From positions 1-64,000 of the forward strand of contig JBDSZL010000047.1 in the NCBI GenBank assembly GCA_039925145.1: a stretch of 64,000 nucleotides of DNA, read 5' to 3'. The position numbers and the translations under genes were made by a program. Positions 33,570-43,118 of this stretch are shown piece by piece. This stretch comes from JBDSZL01 sp039925145. Its GTDB lineage: Bacteria > Acidobacteriota > Vicinamibacteria > Vicinamibacterales > SCN-69-37. The notes under the pieces were generated by a model that was not told the origin of the DNA, did not search any database, and was given only the letters and a program-made list of their open reading frames with translations. Positions within the stretch are counted from its first letter, which is position 1. Every line of letters starts with the position of its first letter.

Positions 33570-34439
33570 CTAGTTGACGTCGAAGGCCTTGAACACCCAG
33601 GTCACCCCGCCCGTAAAGCCCCACGACGGATCGCGTTCGGTGATGCCGAGCAGCAGCGCGCCATCGAGCCGCACGGGCCCATGCGTGAACCGCGAGCCCA
33701 GCCGCATGACGCCGCGGCTCTCCGTGCCGGTGGGCGGGACGCCGGATCGCGTGTTCAGGCGCCCATTGATCTCGCCCACGACCTCGACTCCCGGACGGAC
33801 CGCGCGCGCGAGCGATGCGCCAAAATCGAGGACGTCGTTCTGCCGGTCGCCGCGCACCGGATCGGGCAGAATGCCAAAGCCGAAATTGCCGACGAAGCGG
33901 ATCGACTGGACGGTCTTGGCCAGAGCGAGACCGAAGTGGAAGTCCGTGGTATCGAGGCCGAGGCCGCTCTCGTTGCCCGCGTTCGGGAGCCGCGTGGAAA
34001 AGCGGATCGCCATGGCCGGCCGGGTGGCCGTTTCACTCAGGAAGCGGACCTTTGCGCCAATGCTCAGATCTTCGAAGTCGTTGGTACTGGTCGTCGGCAC
34101 CTCGAGCATGTAGGCGAGCGGGGCGCCTGGGTTGCGTGCGGTGATCGCGAGCCGATTCCTGACGCCGCCGTCGAGCTGAATCTCGGCAATCTGGCTCACG
34201 CCAAAGCTGAATCCAAACGTGCCCACGCGCCACAGGTTACCTGTCAGACCTGACGCCGGGTACACCACACCCCGGGCAAAATCGACGCCTGCCTCGAGCA
34301 GGATGTTCCCCATGGGCACGGTCTCGGGATCCTCGGTCACGAGCGGACGCGACTGCCCCGCGGCGGCACGAGGTGAGAGCGTCAGCGCGCAGGCGGCAAG
34401 CGCGATCGCGAGCACGGATGTTCTTGGAGCAAATGTCAT
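33570..34439 (-). CDS. Outer-membrane beta-barrel protein of unknown function
   Basis: 289 residues. A signal peptide (VLAIALAACALTLSPRAAAG) is followed by alternating beta-strands with glycine and aromatic residues throughout (LLEAGVDFARGVV, GTFGFSFGVSQIAEIQLDGG, FHFGLALAKTV). The C-terminus WVFKAFDVN has the aromatic-rich last strand of a barrel, though it ends two residues late. It resembles the outer-membrane transporter-like family once labelled as part of phenol degradation; that label is not evidence of a role. It is convergent with the GlpD-like gene and 48 bp downstream of ttcA. Confidence 0.7.
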   Translation of the reverse strand: MTFAPRTSVLAIALAACALTLSPRAAAGQSRPLVTEDPETVPMGNILLEAGVDFARGVVYPASGLTGNLWRVGTFGFSFGVSQIAEIQLDGGVRNRLAITARNPGAPLAYMLEVPTTSTNDFEDLSIGAKVRFLSETATRPAMAIRFSTRLPNAGNESGLGLDTTDFHFGLALAKTVQSIRFVGNFGFGILPDPVRGDRQNDVLDFGASLARAVRPGVEVVGEINGRLNTRSGVPPTGTESRGVMRLGSRFTHGPVRLDGALLLGITERDPSWGFTGGVTWVFKAFDVN

Positions 34440-34487
34440 GGTGAAGTCCTCTTGAGCGGGCCCAGCGAGAGCGGGTCCGCGGCGTAA

Positions 34488-35333
34488 TCAGTCGGCAGGG
34501 ATGACGGTCCCATCGGGCCGCGGCGCGCGGACGGGTCCGTACGCGGCGTGCGAGTCTCCACGAGGCCTGGCCTGTGGTGGCGAGTTGAGTGTCCTGTCGA
34601 GCAGATGGCTGGGTACGACGTTGCTGAGCGCTTTCAACATCGACTGTTTGATGTCCGGGTGTTCCACTTCGAGCTCGGTGATCAGTCGTTTCATGCGCTG
34701 GCGCTTCAGGCTGAGATCGCCGCACGCCGGACAACAGCAGCCGATCACCGGCAGCTTGACTTCCTCGGTGTAGGCCCGCGCTTCGGCCTCCGAGACGTAC
34801 ACCAGCGGACGGATGACCACGTGCTGTTTGTTGTCGGACACGAGCCGCGCGGGCATCGCCTTGAGCGTACCTTGAAAGAACAGGTTGAGCAGCGCGGTTT
34901 CGACGAAGTCGTCCATGTGGTGCCCGAGCGCAATCTTGGTTGCGCCATGCGCGGCGGCCAGCCGGTACAGCACGCCACGGCGCAGGCGCGCGCACAGCGA
35001 GCACGGTGTATCCCCGTCCTCGAGCACATCGTCCATGATGGCGCCGATGGTGGTGTGTTCGATATGGACTTCCCAGCCGCGCTCGGCACACGCGCCCGTG
35101 ACGAGGTCGTGTCGGAATCCCGTGTATCCGGAATTGACGTTGACGGCCACGATCGAGAAGTCGATGGGTGCACGCTTCTGGAGCACGTGCAGAATCTCCA
35201 TGAGCGCCCAGCTATCCTTGCCGCCCGAGAGGCCGACCATGACGCGGTCGCCACTCTCGATGAGCTTGTGCTCGACGATGGCCTGTGTGACCTTCTTGGC
35301 CACGCGATTCTCGAGCGGAGTTCTGTAGCTCAC
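34488..35333 (-). CDS. ttcA: tRNA 2-thiocytidine biosynthesis protein TtcA-like (PP-loop ATPase)
   Basis: 281 residues. The PP-loop is GLSGGKDSWALMEIL, and the [4Fe-4S] or disulfide cysteines occur as CSLCARLRRG and CCCPACGD. Other TtcA blocks are GATKIALGHHMDDFVETALLN, PARLVSDNKQHVVIRPL and HPDIKQSMLKAL. TtcA thiolates cytidine 32 of tRNAs. The length and both CxxC motifs argue for TtcA rather than LarE or TilS. The last 45 residues are a Pro/Arg-rich, probably disordered tail. Confidence 0.9.
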   Translation of the reverse strand: MSYRTPLENRVAKKVTQAIVEHKLIESGDRVMVGLSGGKDSWALMEILHVLQKRAPIDFSIVAVNVNSGYTGFRHDLVTGACAERGWEVHIEHTTIGAIMDDVLEDGDTPCSLCARLRRGVLYRLAAAHGATKIALGHHMDDFVETALLNLFFQGTLKAMPARLVSDNKQHVVIRPLVYVSEAEARAYTEEVKLPVIGCCCPACGDLSLKRQRMKRLITELEVEHPDIKQSMLKALSNVVPSHLLDRTLNSPPQARPRGDSHAAYGPVRAPRPDGTVIPAD

Positions 35334-35379
35334 ACCATGCCTCGCGAACCAGAATACCCGAAGCGTGTGCCCTGCCGGC

Positions 35380-36423
35380 TCACGCGATCACCAGCTCGTC
35401 GACGACACGTGCCCACGTGAGCTGCGTGATGTCTGCCCGGCCCTGGGATCCATACTTCTCTGCCAGCGAGCGGCTGTCGAGCACCTCCGCAAACGCGACC
35501 GCAAGCGCGGCTGGTGACGGATCGACAATCCATCCGTTCTCGCCTGCGCGAACCAGCTCCAGCGGTCCGCCGCTGTCGCGGCAGGTGATCACCGGCTTCC
35601 CCGCGGAAAACGCCTCGGCCGTGACGAACCCGTAATCCTCCTGTCGCGGCACGAACACCACCGCACGGCAACGGCTCAGGTGATTCAGCAGTGCGTCCTC
35701 GCTCAGCGCGCCCGTGAACGTCACGCGACCGCCAAGCCCGAGGTCGGCGGCCATCTGTCGCAACCGTGGCAGGTCTTCCCCCTCGCCGCCGATGACGCAC
35801 CGCACGCGCTCGGCGGGCGGCTGTCCGAGTGCCCGGAGGATGAGGTCAATCCGCTTCAGCGGTGCGAGCCGCGATGCGATGAACAGATAGTCGTCGTAAT
35901 CATCGCAGCGATACGCGCGCGGCGGCGGTGGCGGGTGCAGCACCGGGGGGGTGATGCCGTTCCAGCGGGTGAGCCGTGCCTGAATCGTCTTGGATTGGGC
36001 CACGAGCTTGGTGACGTGGTGCTTCAGCAGATACGTGTCCGCCGTGTGAATGATGCGCCGTCGCAGTCCTTCTTTGATGCGTCCCTGCGGTGACAGCCGC
36101 GCCGAGAAGTCGTCCCACAGATCGTAGTACTCGCGCATCGTGTGGTTGAGCCACGACACGTGACGCTCATGCCGCACGGCATAGCTCGGAAACCTGAGGC
36201 TGATGACCTGGTCGACGCGCTCGCCCGACCCCGTCATCCCGACGTCGGTCAGCCAGTTGGCCAGATAGGCGCTGCCCTGCCGACCGAAACGGTTCGACGG
36301 CGTAGTGACGATGGCGGCCCGGTGTCCGGCGTCGACGAGCGCCCGCTCGAGCGCGTGCGCGATCACGAGGTGTCCCCCGCTCACGAGCGGAGGCGCCGAC
36401 GTGACGACGAGAATCACAGCCAT
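35380..36423 (-). CDS. Family 4 glycosyltransferase (GT-B)
   Basis: 347 residues from the ATG at 36423, where the N-terminal strand begins (VILVVTSAPPLVSGGHLVIAHAL). A longer frame would overlap the upstream acyltransferase. The C-terminal nucleotide-sugar domain has LFIASRLAPLKRIDLILRAL, IGGEGEDLPRLRQMAADLGL and the E-x7-E signature EDYGFVTAEAFSAGKPVI. It transfers a sugar from a nucleotide-sugar donor; acceptor unknown. It is last in a run of five surface-glycan genes on the minus strand (40122 to 35380). Confidence 0.88.
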   Translation of the reverse strand: MAVILVVTSAPPLVSGGHLVIAHALERALVDAGHRAAIVTTPSNRFGRQGSAYLANWLTDVGMTGSGERVDQVISLRFPSYAVRHERHVSWLNHTMREYYDLWDDFSARLSPQGRIKEGLRRRIIHTADTYLLKHHVTKLVAQSKTIQARLTRWNGITPPVLHPPPPPRAYRCDDYDDYLFIASRLAPLKRIDLILRALGQPPAERVRCVIGGEGEDLPRLRQMAADLGLGGRVTFTGALSEDALLNHLSRCRAVVFVPRQEDYGFVTAEAFSAGKPVITCRDSGGPLELVRAGENGWIVDPSPAALAVAFAEVLDSRSLAEKYGSQGRADITQLTWARVVDELVIA

Positions 36424-36430
36424 CGGGTCA

Positions 36431-37204
36431 TCAGGACGAGGCCGCCGTGTCGCCGCCGAGCAGTCGTGCGGGGACACCCACGGCCGTGGCGCCTTCCGGC
36501 ACGTCGTGGCGGACAACTGCGCCCGCGCCGACGATCGCACGCGCCCCGATGGTGACGCCGTCGAGTACTGTCGCGCCCGCCCCGATCCACGCGCCAGGGC
36601 CGATGGTGACGCCCGCCGAGCGCCGCCCCTGTTCGATGACCGTGCGCTCGCGATCGGCGACGTCGTGATCGCCCCCGACCACGTACGCGTAGGCGGCGAT
36701 TAACGTCCCGGCGCCGATGCTCACCCGGCTGGCCGAGAAGATCTCGCAGTTGAAGCCGATGTTGGCCCCGTCGCCGAGGTCGATGTCGCCGTTCTTGCAG
36801 GACAGGATCGTGTTGCGACCGATGAAGACGCCGCTGCCGATCGTGATGCCCGTGTTGGAGTCGCCCTTCGCGTCGATGAGGCAGTTGTCGTCGATCACCA
36901 CGTTGGTCCCAATGGTGATCTTGTGAGGATGGCGCACGACCACGTTCTGGCCGAACACGACGTTGTGGCCGCAGCGGCCGAGCAGCCACGGATAACAGAC
37001 CCTGCGCAGCAACAGGCCGAGCGCGCCCGCTCGCGCCTGGCACACGAGCACGACCAGTTCATGACGCAGCAGCGCGACAACACCGGGGCGGCCGACAATC
37101 AGCCGGGAGTACTTGCTGAGCGCCCCGCCGGGGCTGGCGAAGAGCTGATCCTGCGCGCGCGGGATGTCGCGCGCAGCGGGCGTGTCAGATCCAGCCTTGG
37201 TCAC
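36431..37204 (-). CDS. Left-handed beta-helix (hexapeptide repeat) acyltransferase
   Basis: 257 residues from a GTG at 37204, which has GGAG seven bases upstream and overlaps the end of the SDR gene by 20 bp. The C-terminal half is a run of [LIV]-G-x4 hexapeptides (KITIGTNVVIDDNCLI, ITIGSGVFIGRNTIL, VSIGAGTLIAAYAYVVGG, VTIGPGAWIGAGATVL) ending in DVPEGATAVGVPARL, as in WbbJ/NodL-type O-acetyltransferases. The HDV inserted loop carries the likely catalytic His. The N-terminal 60 residues have a hydrophobic helix. It likely acetylates a sugar of the surface glycan. Confidence 0.87.
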   Translation of the reverse strand: MTKAGSDTPAARDIPRAQDQLFASPGGALSKYSRLIVGRPGVVALLRHELVVLVCQARAGALGLLLRRVCYPWLLGRCGHNVVFGQNVVVRHPHKITIGTNVVIDDNCLIDAKGDSNTGITIGSGVFIGRNTILSCKNGDIDLGDGANIGFNCEIFSASRVSIGAGTLIAAYAYVVGGDHDVADRERTVIEQGRRSAGVTIGPGAWIGAGATVLDGVTIGARAIVGAGAVVRHDVPEGATAVGVPARLLGGDTAASS

Positions 37205-38165
37205 GGTACCACTCCAGGGTTCGCCGAATGCCCTCGCGCAGGCCGACTGTGGGCGCGTATCCCAGTTCACGCCGCGCGCGGTCGATGTCGAACGCACGGC
37301 TCTTGCGAAAGAAGTCTACACGCCGACGGTAGAGCGGCGGCGACACCCGCAGCGGAGCGCAGGCCAGTTCGCACGCGGCGCCCGCCAGCCACACGGGCCA
37401 GAGCGGCAGGTTGATCCGCGGGCCAGGCCGGCCCGCGACCTCCGCCGTGATGCGCACGAGATCGGCGAGAGTGGTCACTTCCCCGCCGCCGATGATGTAC
37501 GTGCGTCCCGCTGCCGCCTCCACCGTGCCTGCCAGTCGAACGCCATCACACAGATCGTCGATGTGCGTGACATGGTAGAAGTGGCGGCCAGTGCCGAGCA
37601 TGACGAACCGTCCCTGGGCAATCTGGCCGAACAGCTTGAAGAGGCGGCGATCCCCGGGCCCGTAAATGCCGGTGGGCCTGACGATCACGAGATCCTGGTG
37701 GAGCCGTTCCGCGGCCTCGCGTCCAAGTTGCTCGCCGAGCAGCTTGGTTTCCTGATACACATCGCCGGGTTTGAGCGGTGCATCTTCGTTGGCAGGAGGA
37801 TGCTCGATGTCGCCGTGCACACCAACGGTGCTGCAATGCACGACGCGACCGACACCGGCTTCGGCGGCCAGTTCCACGATTGCGGCCACTGCGTCGGCGT
37901 TCACGGCCCGGTAGGCGCTCGCCGGGAGTCCGGCCTCCCGGTAGAGGGCGGCGATGTTATAAACCACATCCGCGCCGGCAATCACGCGGCGGAGGCTGTC
38001 TCTGTCGGTCAGGTCGCCGCCGACAACTTCAATGCCGAGTGCCTGCAGTTCGACGGCCAGTGCCGGCTGCCGGACGAGGACACGCACCTGATCACCTGCG
38101 CTGGCAAGACGCCTGGCCAGATGCCCTCCGGTGAATCCGGTGGCTCCCGTGACCAGTGCCCTCAC
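37185..38165 (-). CDS. Extended SDR NAD(P)-dependent sugar epimerase/dehydratase-like protein
   Basis: 326 residues. The cofactor motif is TGATGFTGGHLARRL at the N-terminus, then GDLTDRDSLRRVIAGADVVYNIAA. The serine is in HCSTVGVHGD and the Y-x3-K is in YQETKLLGE; RPTGIYGPGDRR also fits the extended SDR type. It resembles the HpnA/nucleoside-diphosphate-sugar epimerase group, but no hopanoid genes are here, so the substrate is left open. Its start overlaps the stop of the upstream methyltransferase (ATGA). Confidence 0.85.
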   Translation of the reverse strand: MRALVTGATGFTGGHLARRLASAGDQVRVLVRQPALAVELQALGIEVVGGDLTDRDSLRRVIAGADVVYNIAALYREAGLPASAYRAVNADAVAAIVELAAEAGVGRVVHCSTVGVHGDIEHPPANEDAPLKPGDVYQETKLLGEQLGREAAERLHQDLVIVRPTGIYGPGDRRLFKLFGQIAQGRFVMLGTGRHFYHVTHIDDLCDGVRLAGTVEAAAGRTYIIGGGEVTTLADLVRITAEVAGRPGPRINLPLWPVWLAGAACELACAPLRVSPPLYRRRVDFFRKSRAFDIDRARRELGYAPTVGLREGIRRTLEWYRDQGWI

Positions 38166-38926
38166 CGTTCGGCCACCATACTCACCGGCGACCCGAGCAG
38201 CCGCAGCAGTCCCAGCCGCGCCAGGACTCGCTCGAGCTTCAACGTCACGCCAGGTCGATTGACGACCTTGTGGATCGCGATAGGCATGACGAACTGGCGT
38301 CGCACGGTCACGATACGGAAACCATGCCGCGCGAACACGGCCCTCACATCGTGTTCACTGATGACGCGGTATGCCTCGACACGTCGTCCGAGCCACTTGC
38401 GCGTGCGGCGCACCGTGCTCTCGATGGCGGCTCCGCTTCCGAGCGCCGGAAAGTCGACGACAACGCGCCAGCGGGCAACGCGGCACAACTCGCCGACGCA
38501 CATCGGCCAATCGATCGCGTGCATGAGCACGCGCAGGCACACCGCGGCGTCGGCGGACCGATCGGGCAGAGGCAGACGATGGGCGTCGGCGACGCCAAAG
38601 ACCACAGCCGCGCCGGCGTCCGACGCGCGGCGCCTGGCAACGTCGAGCATCTCGACCGAAGCATCGAGTCCCGTGACACGTGCGCCTTCGAGGGCCAGCC
38701 CAATGGCGGCACGCCCCGTGCCGGTGCCGACGTCGACGACGTGGCGTCCGGCAAGCGGTGAGAGCGCCTCGATCAGTAGCCGCTGCTGCTCGCGCAGCAG
38801 GTGCTGTCCAATCGGGCCGCTGAATCGCAACGCGTCGAAGCCTTCGGCGACGTCGCGATTGGCGTAGTGCGCGTAGCTATAGTGCGTGCGCTCCGATTCC
38901 GGGGCCGAGTCTGACGAGGGGCTCAC
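38162..38926 (-). CDS. Class I SAM-dependent methyltransferase
   Basis: 254 residues. A short N-terminus with SYAHYANRDVAEGFDALRF precedes motif I HVVDVGTGTGRAAIGLA, TGLDASVEML and LPLPDRSADAAVCLRVLMH. The C-terminal third has hydrophobic and basic sequence. Stop and start codons overlap with the neighbours on both sides (ATGA at 38162-38165 and 38923-38926), so it is embedded in the glycan operon. It probably methylates a sugar or lipid carrier intermediate; inference from context. Confidence 0.85.
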   Translation of the reverse strand: MSPSSDSAPESERTHYSYAHYANRDVAEGFDALRFSGPIGQHLLREQQRLLIEALSPLAGRHVVDVGTGTGRAAIGLALEGARVTGLDASVEMLDVARRRASDAGAAVVFGVADAHRLPLPDRSADAAVCLRVLMHAIDWPMCVGELCRVARWRVVVDFPALGSGAAIESTVRRTRKWLGRRVEAYRVISEHDVRAVFARHGFRIVTVRRQFVMPIAIHKVVNRPGVTLKLERVLARLGLLRLLGSPVSMVAER

Positions 38927-40122
38927 GCCACGCCCCGCTCGGGCTCGGGCCTCGCTGCGGGAAACAGCAGGTCGAGCGCAGCGCGCGTTTTGTCGATGTA
39001 CGCCCGATCGCTATAGCGCGTGTCAGCCATCGACTTGGCCGCACGACCGATCTCCGCCGTGCGCTCGGGATCGGCAAACGCCTGGAGCATGGCCGCAGCG
39101 AATGCGGCCGGGGTGGGCGCGGCGAGGATGGCTGTCTGCGCCGAGAGCACCTGCGTATGCGTGCGCAGGTTGGTCGCGATGATGGCGCGGCCCGATCGCA
39201 GGTACTGATAGATCTTGAGCGGCGTGTTCGTGCCCGTTGAACGAGGAGAAACCAGCACGGTCGCCGCATCGAGATACGCCGGAATCTCGCCCGCCGGCCG
39301 TTGCCCTGTCAGCACCACCTGCTGCTCGAGACCCAGGCGGGTAATCTGCTCGCGTGCCGCAGCGACCTGAGACTCGTCGCCGCCGACCAGCACGAGCCGC
39401 GCATCAGGACGAAGCGCCACCACGCGGACCATTGCCTCGTACAGCAGGTCGAGTCCCTGGTAATGCTCGAAGGTGCCCGTGTACAGCGCCACCGGGGCGT
39501 CGGCCGATACACCGAGCGCGGCGCGGACTGCGGCGCCAGTGCCCTCCTGTGGCTGATCGCCAGAGCCCGGCGCATTTTCGATCAACACGGTCGGCACGTC
39601 GGTATTCACCTGTCGCACGGTCTCCTCGAGATCGGGACAGATGACGATGACCACCCTCGACCCGCGAATCATCAGGCGCTCGAGCCAGCGCAGGATCGCG
39701 GCGAGCCCCGGCATGCCGCGATAGCCGAAGTTCTCCACCTGCTGCGGCAGGCTGGAGTGCATGTCGTACAGATGCGGCACGCGCAACAGGGCGGCTAGGA
39801 CCACGCCAATGCCACCGCCCTCTTCGTGTGAGTGCACGGCGTCGTACTTCGTGGTCAGCGCGCGGCGTATCGCGGTCAGCGCGAGTGCCAGGTTGAGCGG
39901 CACCTTTGCCCACGACGGCCCGATGCCGATGCGGGTCATGTACGGCGGCCTGATCGACCGGAAAATCCGGAGGCCCTGCATCTCGACGTCGTGCCCGAAT
40001 GGATAGGTCACCAGGTCGACCGTATGCCCGAGCGTCGTCAGCGCGCGGATCCGGTGGAACTCGGAGAAAGGAGTGCCCCGGGGCTCGAAGAACGGCTCCG
40101 GCGCGATCATCAGGATGTGCAT
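38923..40122 (-). CDS. Family 4 glycosyltransferase (GT-B)
   Basis: 399 residues from the ATG at 40122 (HILMIAPEPFFEPRGTPFSE). That opening, with the acceptor-site glycine loop RGTPFS, is typical of a GT4 subgroup in actinobacteria and acidobacteria. The donor domain has VALYTGTFEHYQGLDLLYEA, LVLVGGDESQVAAAREQI, and SPRSTGTNTPLKIYQYLRSGRAII, where the usual E-x7-E is replaced by NTPLKIYQYL. It heads the minus-strand glycan run and diverges from the flippase-like gene at 40209. Confidence 0.88.
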   Translation of the reverse strand: MHILMIAPEPFFEPRGTPFSEFHRIRALTTLGHTVDLVTYPFGHDVEMQGLRIFRSIRPPYMTRIGIGPSWAKVPLNLALALTAIRRALTTKYDAVHSHEEGGGIGVVLAALLRVPHLYDMHSSLPQQVENFGYRGMPGLAAILRWLERLMIRGSRVVIVICPDLEETVRQVNTDVPTVLIENAPGSGDQPQEGTGAAVRAALGVSADAPVALYTGTFEHYQGLDLLYEAMVRVVALRPDARLVLVGGDESQVAAAREQITRLGLEQQVVLTGQRPAGEIPAYLDAATVLVSPRSTGTNTPLKIYQYLRSGRAIIATNLRTHTQVLSAQTAILAAPTPAAFAAAMLQAFADPERTAEIGRAAKSMADTRYSDRAYIDKTRAALDLLFPAARPEPERGVA

Positions 40123-40163
40123 GCGCGGCAGCCCGCAACACGCGGGTGGTGTCGGGTGGTACA

Positions 40164-40172
40164 TGCTACACT
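40164..40172 (+). promoter_or_regulatory. Extended -10 promoter candidate for the YbhN-like gene
   Basis: TGCTACACT is a TGn extension plus TACACT. No -35 is evident, as expected for extended -10 promoters. It lies 36 bp before the GTG at 40209. Confidence 0.4.
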
Positions 40173-40208
40173 ACGCCGCCGGTTCGACGGACCGCCGGCC
40201 CTAAGCAC

Positions 40209-41228
40209 GTGACTTCACCGCCCCAAGCCTCGCGACACGCCAAGGCGCTCAAACAGACGCTCATCTGGGTCATCAAGATTGCGGTCAGCGCAGGACTGCT
40301 GTACCTCCTGCTCTCGCGCGTCGATTTGCAGCGGCTGTGGCAGGTCGCGCGAACGGCCTCGTTGGGATGGCTCGCCACGGCGCTGCTGTTGTACCTCGTC
40401 TCGGCGCTCATCAGCGCGTGGCGCTGGGGCGTGCTGCTCGAGGCGCAGCACATCGAGCTGCCTTTCGTGACGGTGCTCAATTCCTTTCTGGTCGCGACGT
40501 TCTTCAATAACTTTCTGCCTTCGAACATCGGCGGCGACGTCGTCCGCATTCGAGATACATCCCGCGCCGCCGGCTCGAAGACTCTGGCTGCGACGGTGGT
40601 GCTGCTCGACCGTGGTCTCGGATTGCTCGGACTGGTGTTCGTCGCGGCCATGGGGGCGACAATCGCGGCGTGGCACAGCGAGGCGCTCGGGCCCATCGGC
40701 CCTGGACTGCTCTGGATGATGCTGGCCGGGGGCATTGCCCTGAGTGCGCCGCTCGTGCTGATGCCGCAGAGCGCCCGACTGCTGCTCCGGCCGTTCGAAC
40801 GGCTGCATCAGGAGTGGGTGCGGCAGCAGATCGAGCGGCTGACGATTGCCCTCGGCAAGTTCCGGGCGGCGCCGGGCGCGCTGCTCCGGGGGTTCATCGG
40901 CGCCATTCTCGTGCAGGCGACCATCGTCGGCTTCTACGCGGCGGTGGCACGCGCGCTGCTGATTCCCATTCCCGTGGCGCACCTCTCGATGCTGGTGCCG
41001 CTGTCGTTCCTCGTGCAGATGCTGCCCGTGTCGGTCAATGGCTTTGGCGTGCGCGAGGCGACGTTCAGTTTCTATTTCGCGAAGCTGCACCTGCCGCTCG
41101 AGTCGGCCCTCGCGCTGTCGTTCATCGGCGCCGTGCTGATCATGCTGTTCTCGACTTCAGGCGCGGTGGCCTACCTGCTCCGACGCGGCCATCGCGCCGA
41201 CACGGCTTATCTCGGCTCGTCTTCGTAG
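40209..41228 (+). CDS. YbhN/AglD-type integral membrane protein (LPG synthase TM, UPF0104)
   Basis: 339 residues from a GTG at 40209; earlier in-frame codons lie opposite the divergent GT4 gene. About 8 membrane helices are seen, with the family signatures LLLSRVDLQRLW, NFLPSNIGGDVVRI (conserved N-F-P-x-N-x-G-x-D), LDRGLGLLGLVF and PVSVNGFGVREATFS. Proteins of this family include the transmembrane half of lysylphosphatidylglycerol synthase/flippase and AglD-like proteins. Many are found with glycan genes and are proposed to move or serve polyprenyl-linked glycolipids. The stop overlaps the convergent membrane gene by 22 bp. Confidence 0.85.
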   Translation: MTSPPQASRHAKALKQTLIWVIKIAVSAGLLYLLLSRVDLQRLWQVARTASLGWLATALLLYLVSALISAWRWGVLLEAQHIELPFVTVLNSFLVATFFNNFLPSNIGGDVVRIRDTSRAAGSKTLAATVVLLDRGLGLLGLVFVAAMGATIAAWHSEALGPIGPGLLWMMLAGGIALSAPLVLMPQSARLLLRPFERLHQEWVRQQIERLTIALGKFRAAPGALLRGFIGAILVQATIVGFYAAVARALLIPIPVAHLSMLVPLSFLVQMLPVSVNGFGVREATFSFYFAKLHLPLESALALSFIGAVLIMLFSTSGAVAYLLRRGHRADTAYLGSSS

Positions 41229-43048
41229 ACGAACCGCGGCCTGACGAACACCCCGAGATTGCGTGTGTCCTTGGAGCCGGGTTCCCGCTCGGCGGGCACA
41301 AACCCGTTCGACGTCGTCATGTGCAGCACGTACGCGTAGCTCTGGTGATAACGCTCGCCCTCGAGGCTGCCGATCTGCACGCGCGACTCCTGCCCGGCCT
41401 TTAACGTCACCGAGAACGGCCGACCGTCGAGCCGGCCCTCGACCGTGTTTTCGATCGGCGCGCTGAAGATGATGTCCATCCGCTTGAGCACGTGCTCCGT
41501 CCTGACGACAATCTCGGCCGTCGCCTGGCCCGCGATCCAGAGCCCGTCCCCTTCGGCCGAGTAGGTATGGCCGTCCATGTAGTAGAGGAGCACCGTCGGC
41601 TCGCGTACGAATAGGATCGGACCGCGGAGCTGGTTCAGCCGGACGGGCAGATCGTTCAGCAGCGTGATCTCGATGGGCAGCCAGCGGAGGGGCGCCCGCT
41701 CGACGTTCTTCCACGTCGCCGCGGAAGCCGCAAAAGGATGCAGCACCATGGCGCCGGTGAACGCCACCCCTCCTGCGAGCGCGAGGACGGCGGTGGGCAG
41801 CCCAATGCCCGTCCAGGCTAGAAATAGCAGCGGCGGATAGAGACTGAGAAAGTAGCGGTTTCCAGGCGGCCCTCCTCCGCCGTTCCAGCTGTCGGGAAAG
41901 AACACGATCAGCGCCGCCACTGATCCGGCGACCGCGAGCGCGGTGGCGACCTGCCACACACGCACGCGTCGAGGGTGCAGGAGCCAGCCGGCGGCGATCA
42001 CAACCCCCGGGAAATAGAACGGGATGAGGCCTGCGTGGCGGCCGACGAAGAAGTAGAGCACGTTGATCGGCACCTGCTCGAGCGCGTCGGATGCGAGCAC
42101 TCGACCGGTGTCGGCGTCGTTGGTGACCATCGCATGGCCTGTGGTGTCGAACCTGGTGCCCTGCTCATCGAATGGGTACGCGTCGTAGAACGACCGCCGA
42201 TCGGTCGTCTGCTGCGCACCCTGATAGTTCGCCTCGCCGGTGATCAGCGCGTTGAGACCGAAGAGTCCCGCCGTCGAGGCCACGAACACGACCGCGACCA
42301 GCAGGCCCTCTCTGATTCGACGGCCGATCAGCGCGTCGACGACGAGCGGCGCGATCAGCGCGGCATTCGTGCCTTTCGAGAACGCCGCCAGGCCAATCAG
42401 CAGTGCGGCGATCAGGGTGGTGGCCGGCGATGTGAGCCAGCGTCGCGGCTCTGCCGATGCCACCTTCTTGTAGAGCCATAGAAAGTACGCGAAGAACACC
42501 AGCGAGAAATTGAAGACCTCTGACGTGAGCCAGGCGCCGAACACCGGCACCACAGATGCCATGACGAACGCGAACGCGAGCAACCACCCGGTGAGCCGGC
42601 CCGTCACGGCAGCAGCGAAGAGCGCACCGCACCAGATGCAACCCGCGAGGAGCAGGCCGTTGAAAATCAACATCCCGCCGAGACCTCCGACGACGACGAA
42701 GGGCGCCGCGGCGGCCGGGTAGATCAGCGCCTTGCCGAAGGAGAGACTTTCGTCGGCGGGTACGGGCGACGGATTGTGCAGGCTGAAGTGATAGCTCCGT
42801 TTGAGGAAAATTCCGCTGGGGCCCCGCTCGTACACAGCCTTGAAGCGACGGTAGTCCTCCGGCCGCCATCTCAGGTCGCCGTCGTTCGCAAGGCTCGACG
42901 CCATGGCGATGTAGGTCGCCTCATCCCCCTTGATGTCGCCCGCGACGTGGCGGACATCGATGAGGCGGCCACAGAGTGTCGCCAGAACGACTGCTCCGAC
43001 CACGACGAGCCACTTCGAGAGCTGACCGTGCTGCATGAGTCGCTGCAT
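41207..43048 (-). CDS. Polytopic GT-C-like membrane glycosyltransferase (family 39-like)
   Basis: 613 residues from the ATG at 43048; an ATG at 43036 is also possible. The first periplasmic loop after helix 1 carries GDIKGDEATYIAMASSL, the acidic DE pair typical of GT-C transferases that use polyprenyl-phosphate sugars. About 10-12 helices follow, then a C-terminal soluble beta-rich domain (about 440-613; VQIGSLEGERYHQSYAYVLH). The substrate is unknown. It lies directly downstream of a second polytopic protein on the same strand, with a 70-bp gap from this start to that gene's stop. Confidence 0.78.
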   Translation of the reverse strand: MQRLMQHGQLSKWLVVVGAVVLATLCGRLIDVRHVAGDIKGDEATYIAMASSLANDGDLRWRPEDYRRFKAVYERGPSGIFLKRSYHFSLHNPSPVPADESLSFGKALIYPAAAAPFVVVGGLGGMLIFNGLLLAGCIWCGALFAAAVTGRLTGWLLAFAFVMASVVPVFGAWLTSEVFNFSLVFFAYFLWLYKKVASAEPRRWLTSPATTLIAALLIGLAAFSKGTNAALIAPLVVDALIGRRIREGLLVAVVFVASTAGLFGLNALITGEANYQGAQQTTDRRSFYDAYPFDEQGTRFDTTGHAMVTNDADTGRVLASDALEQVPINVLYFFVGRHAGLIPFYFPGVVIAAGWLLHPRRVRVWQVATALAVAGSVAALIVFFPDSWNGGGGPPGNRYFLSLYPPLLFLAWTGIGLPTAVLALAGGVAFTGAMVLHPFAASAATWKNVERAPLRWLPIEITLLNDLPVRLNQLRGPILFVREPTVLLYYMDGHTYSAEGDGLWIAGQATAEIVVRTEHVLKRMDIIFSAPIENTVEGRLDGRPFSVTLKAGQESRVQIGSLEGERYHQSYAYVLHMTTSNGFVPAEREPGSKDTRNLGVFVRPRFVYEDEPR

Positions 43049-43118
43049 AGTAATCGATGACCAGCCGTCAATCGCGCCGGGCCGGTCTTTCGATGCAGGC
43101 CGCCCTATCTGGCGTGGC

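Noticed and set aside
34488..35333. PP-loop protein considered as LarE, partner of LarC
   Set aside because: It has the two CxxC motifs and sequence blocks of TtcA and lacks the LarE layout.
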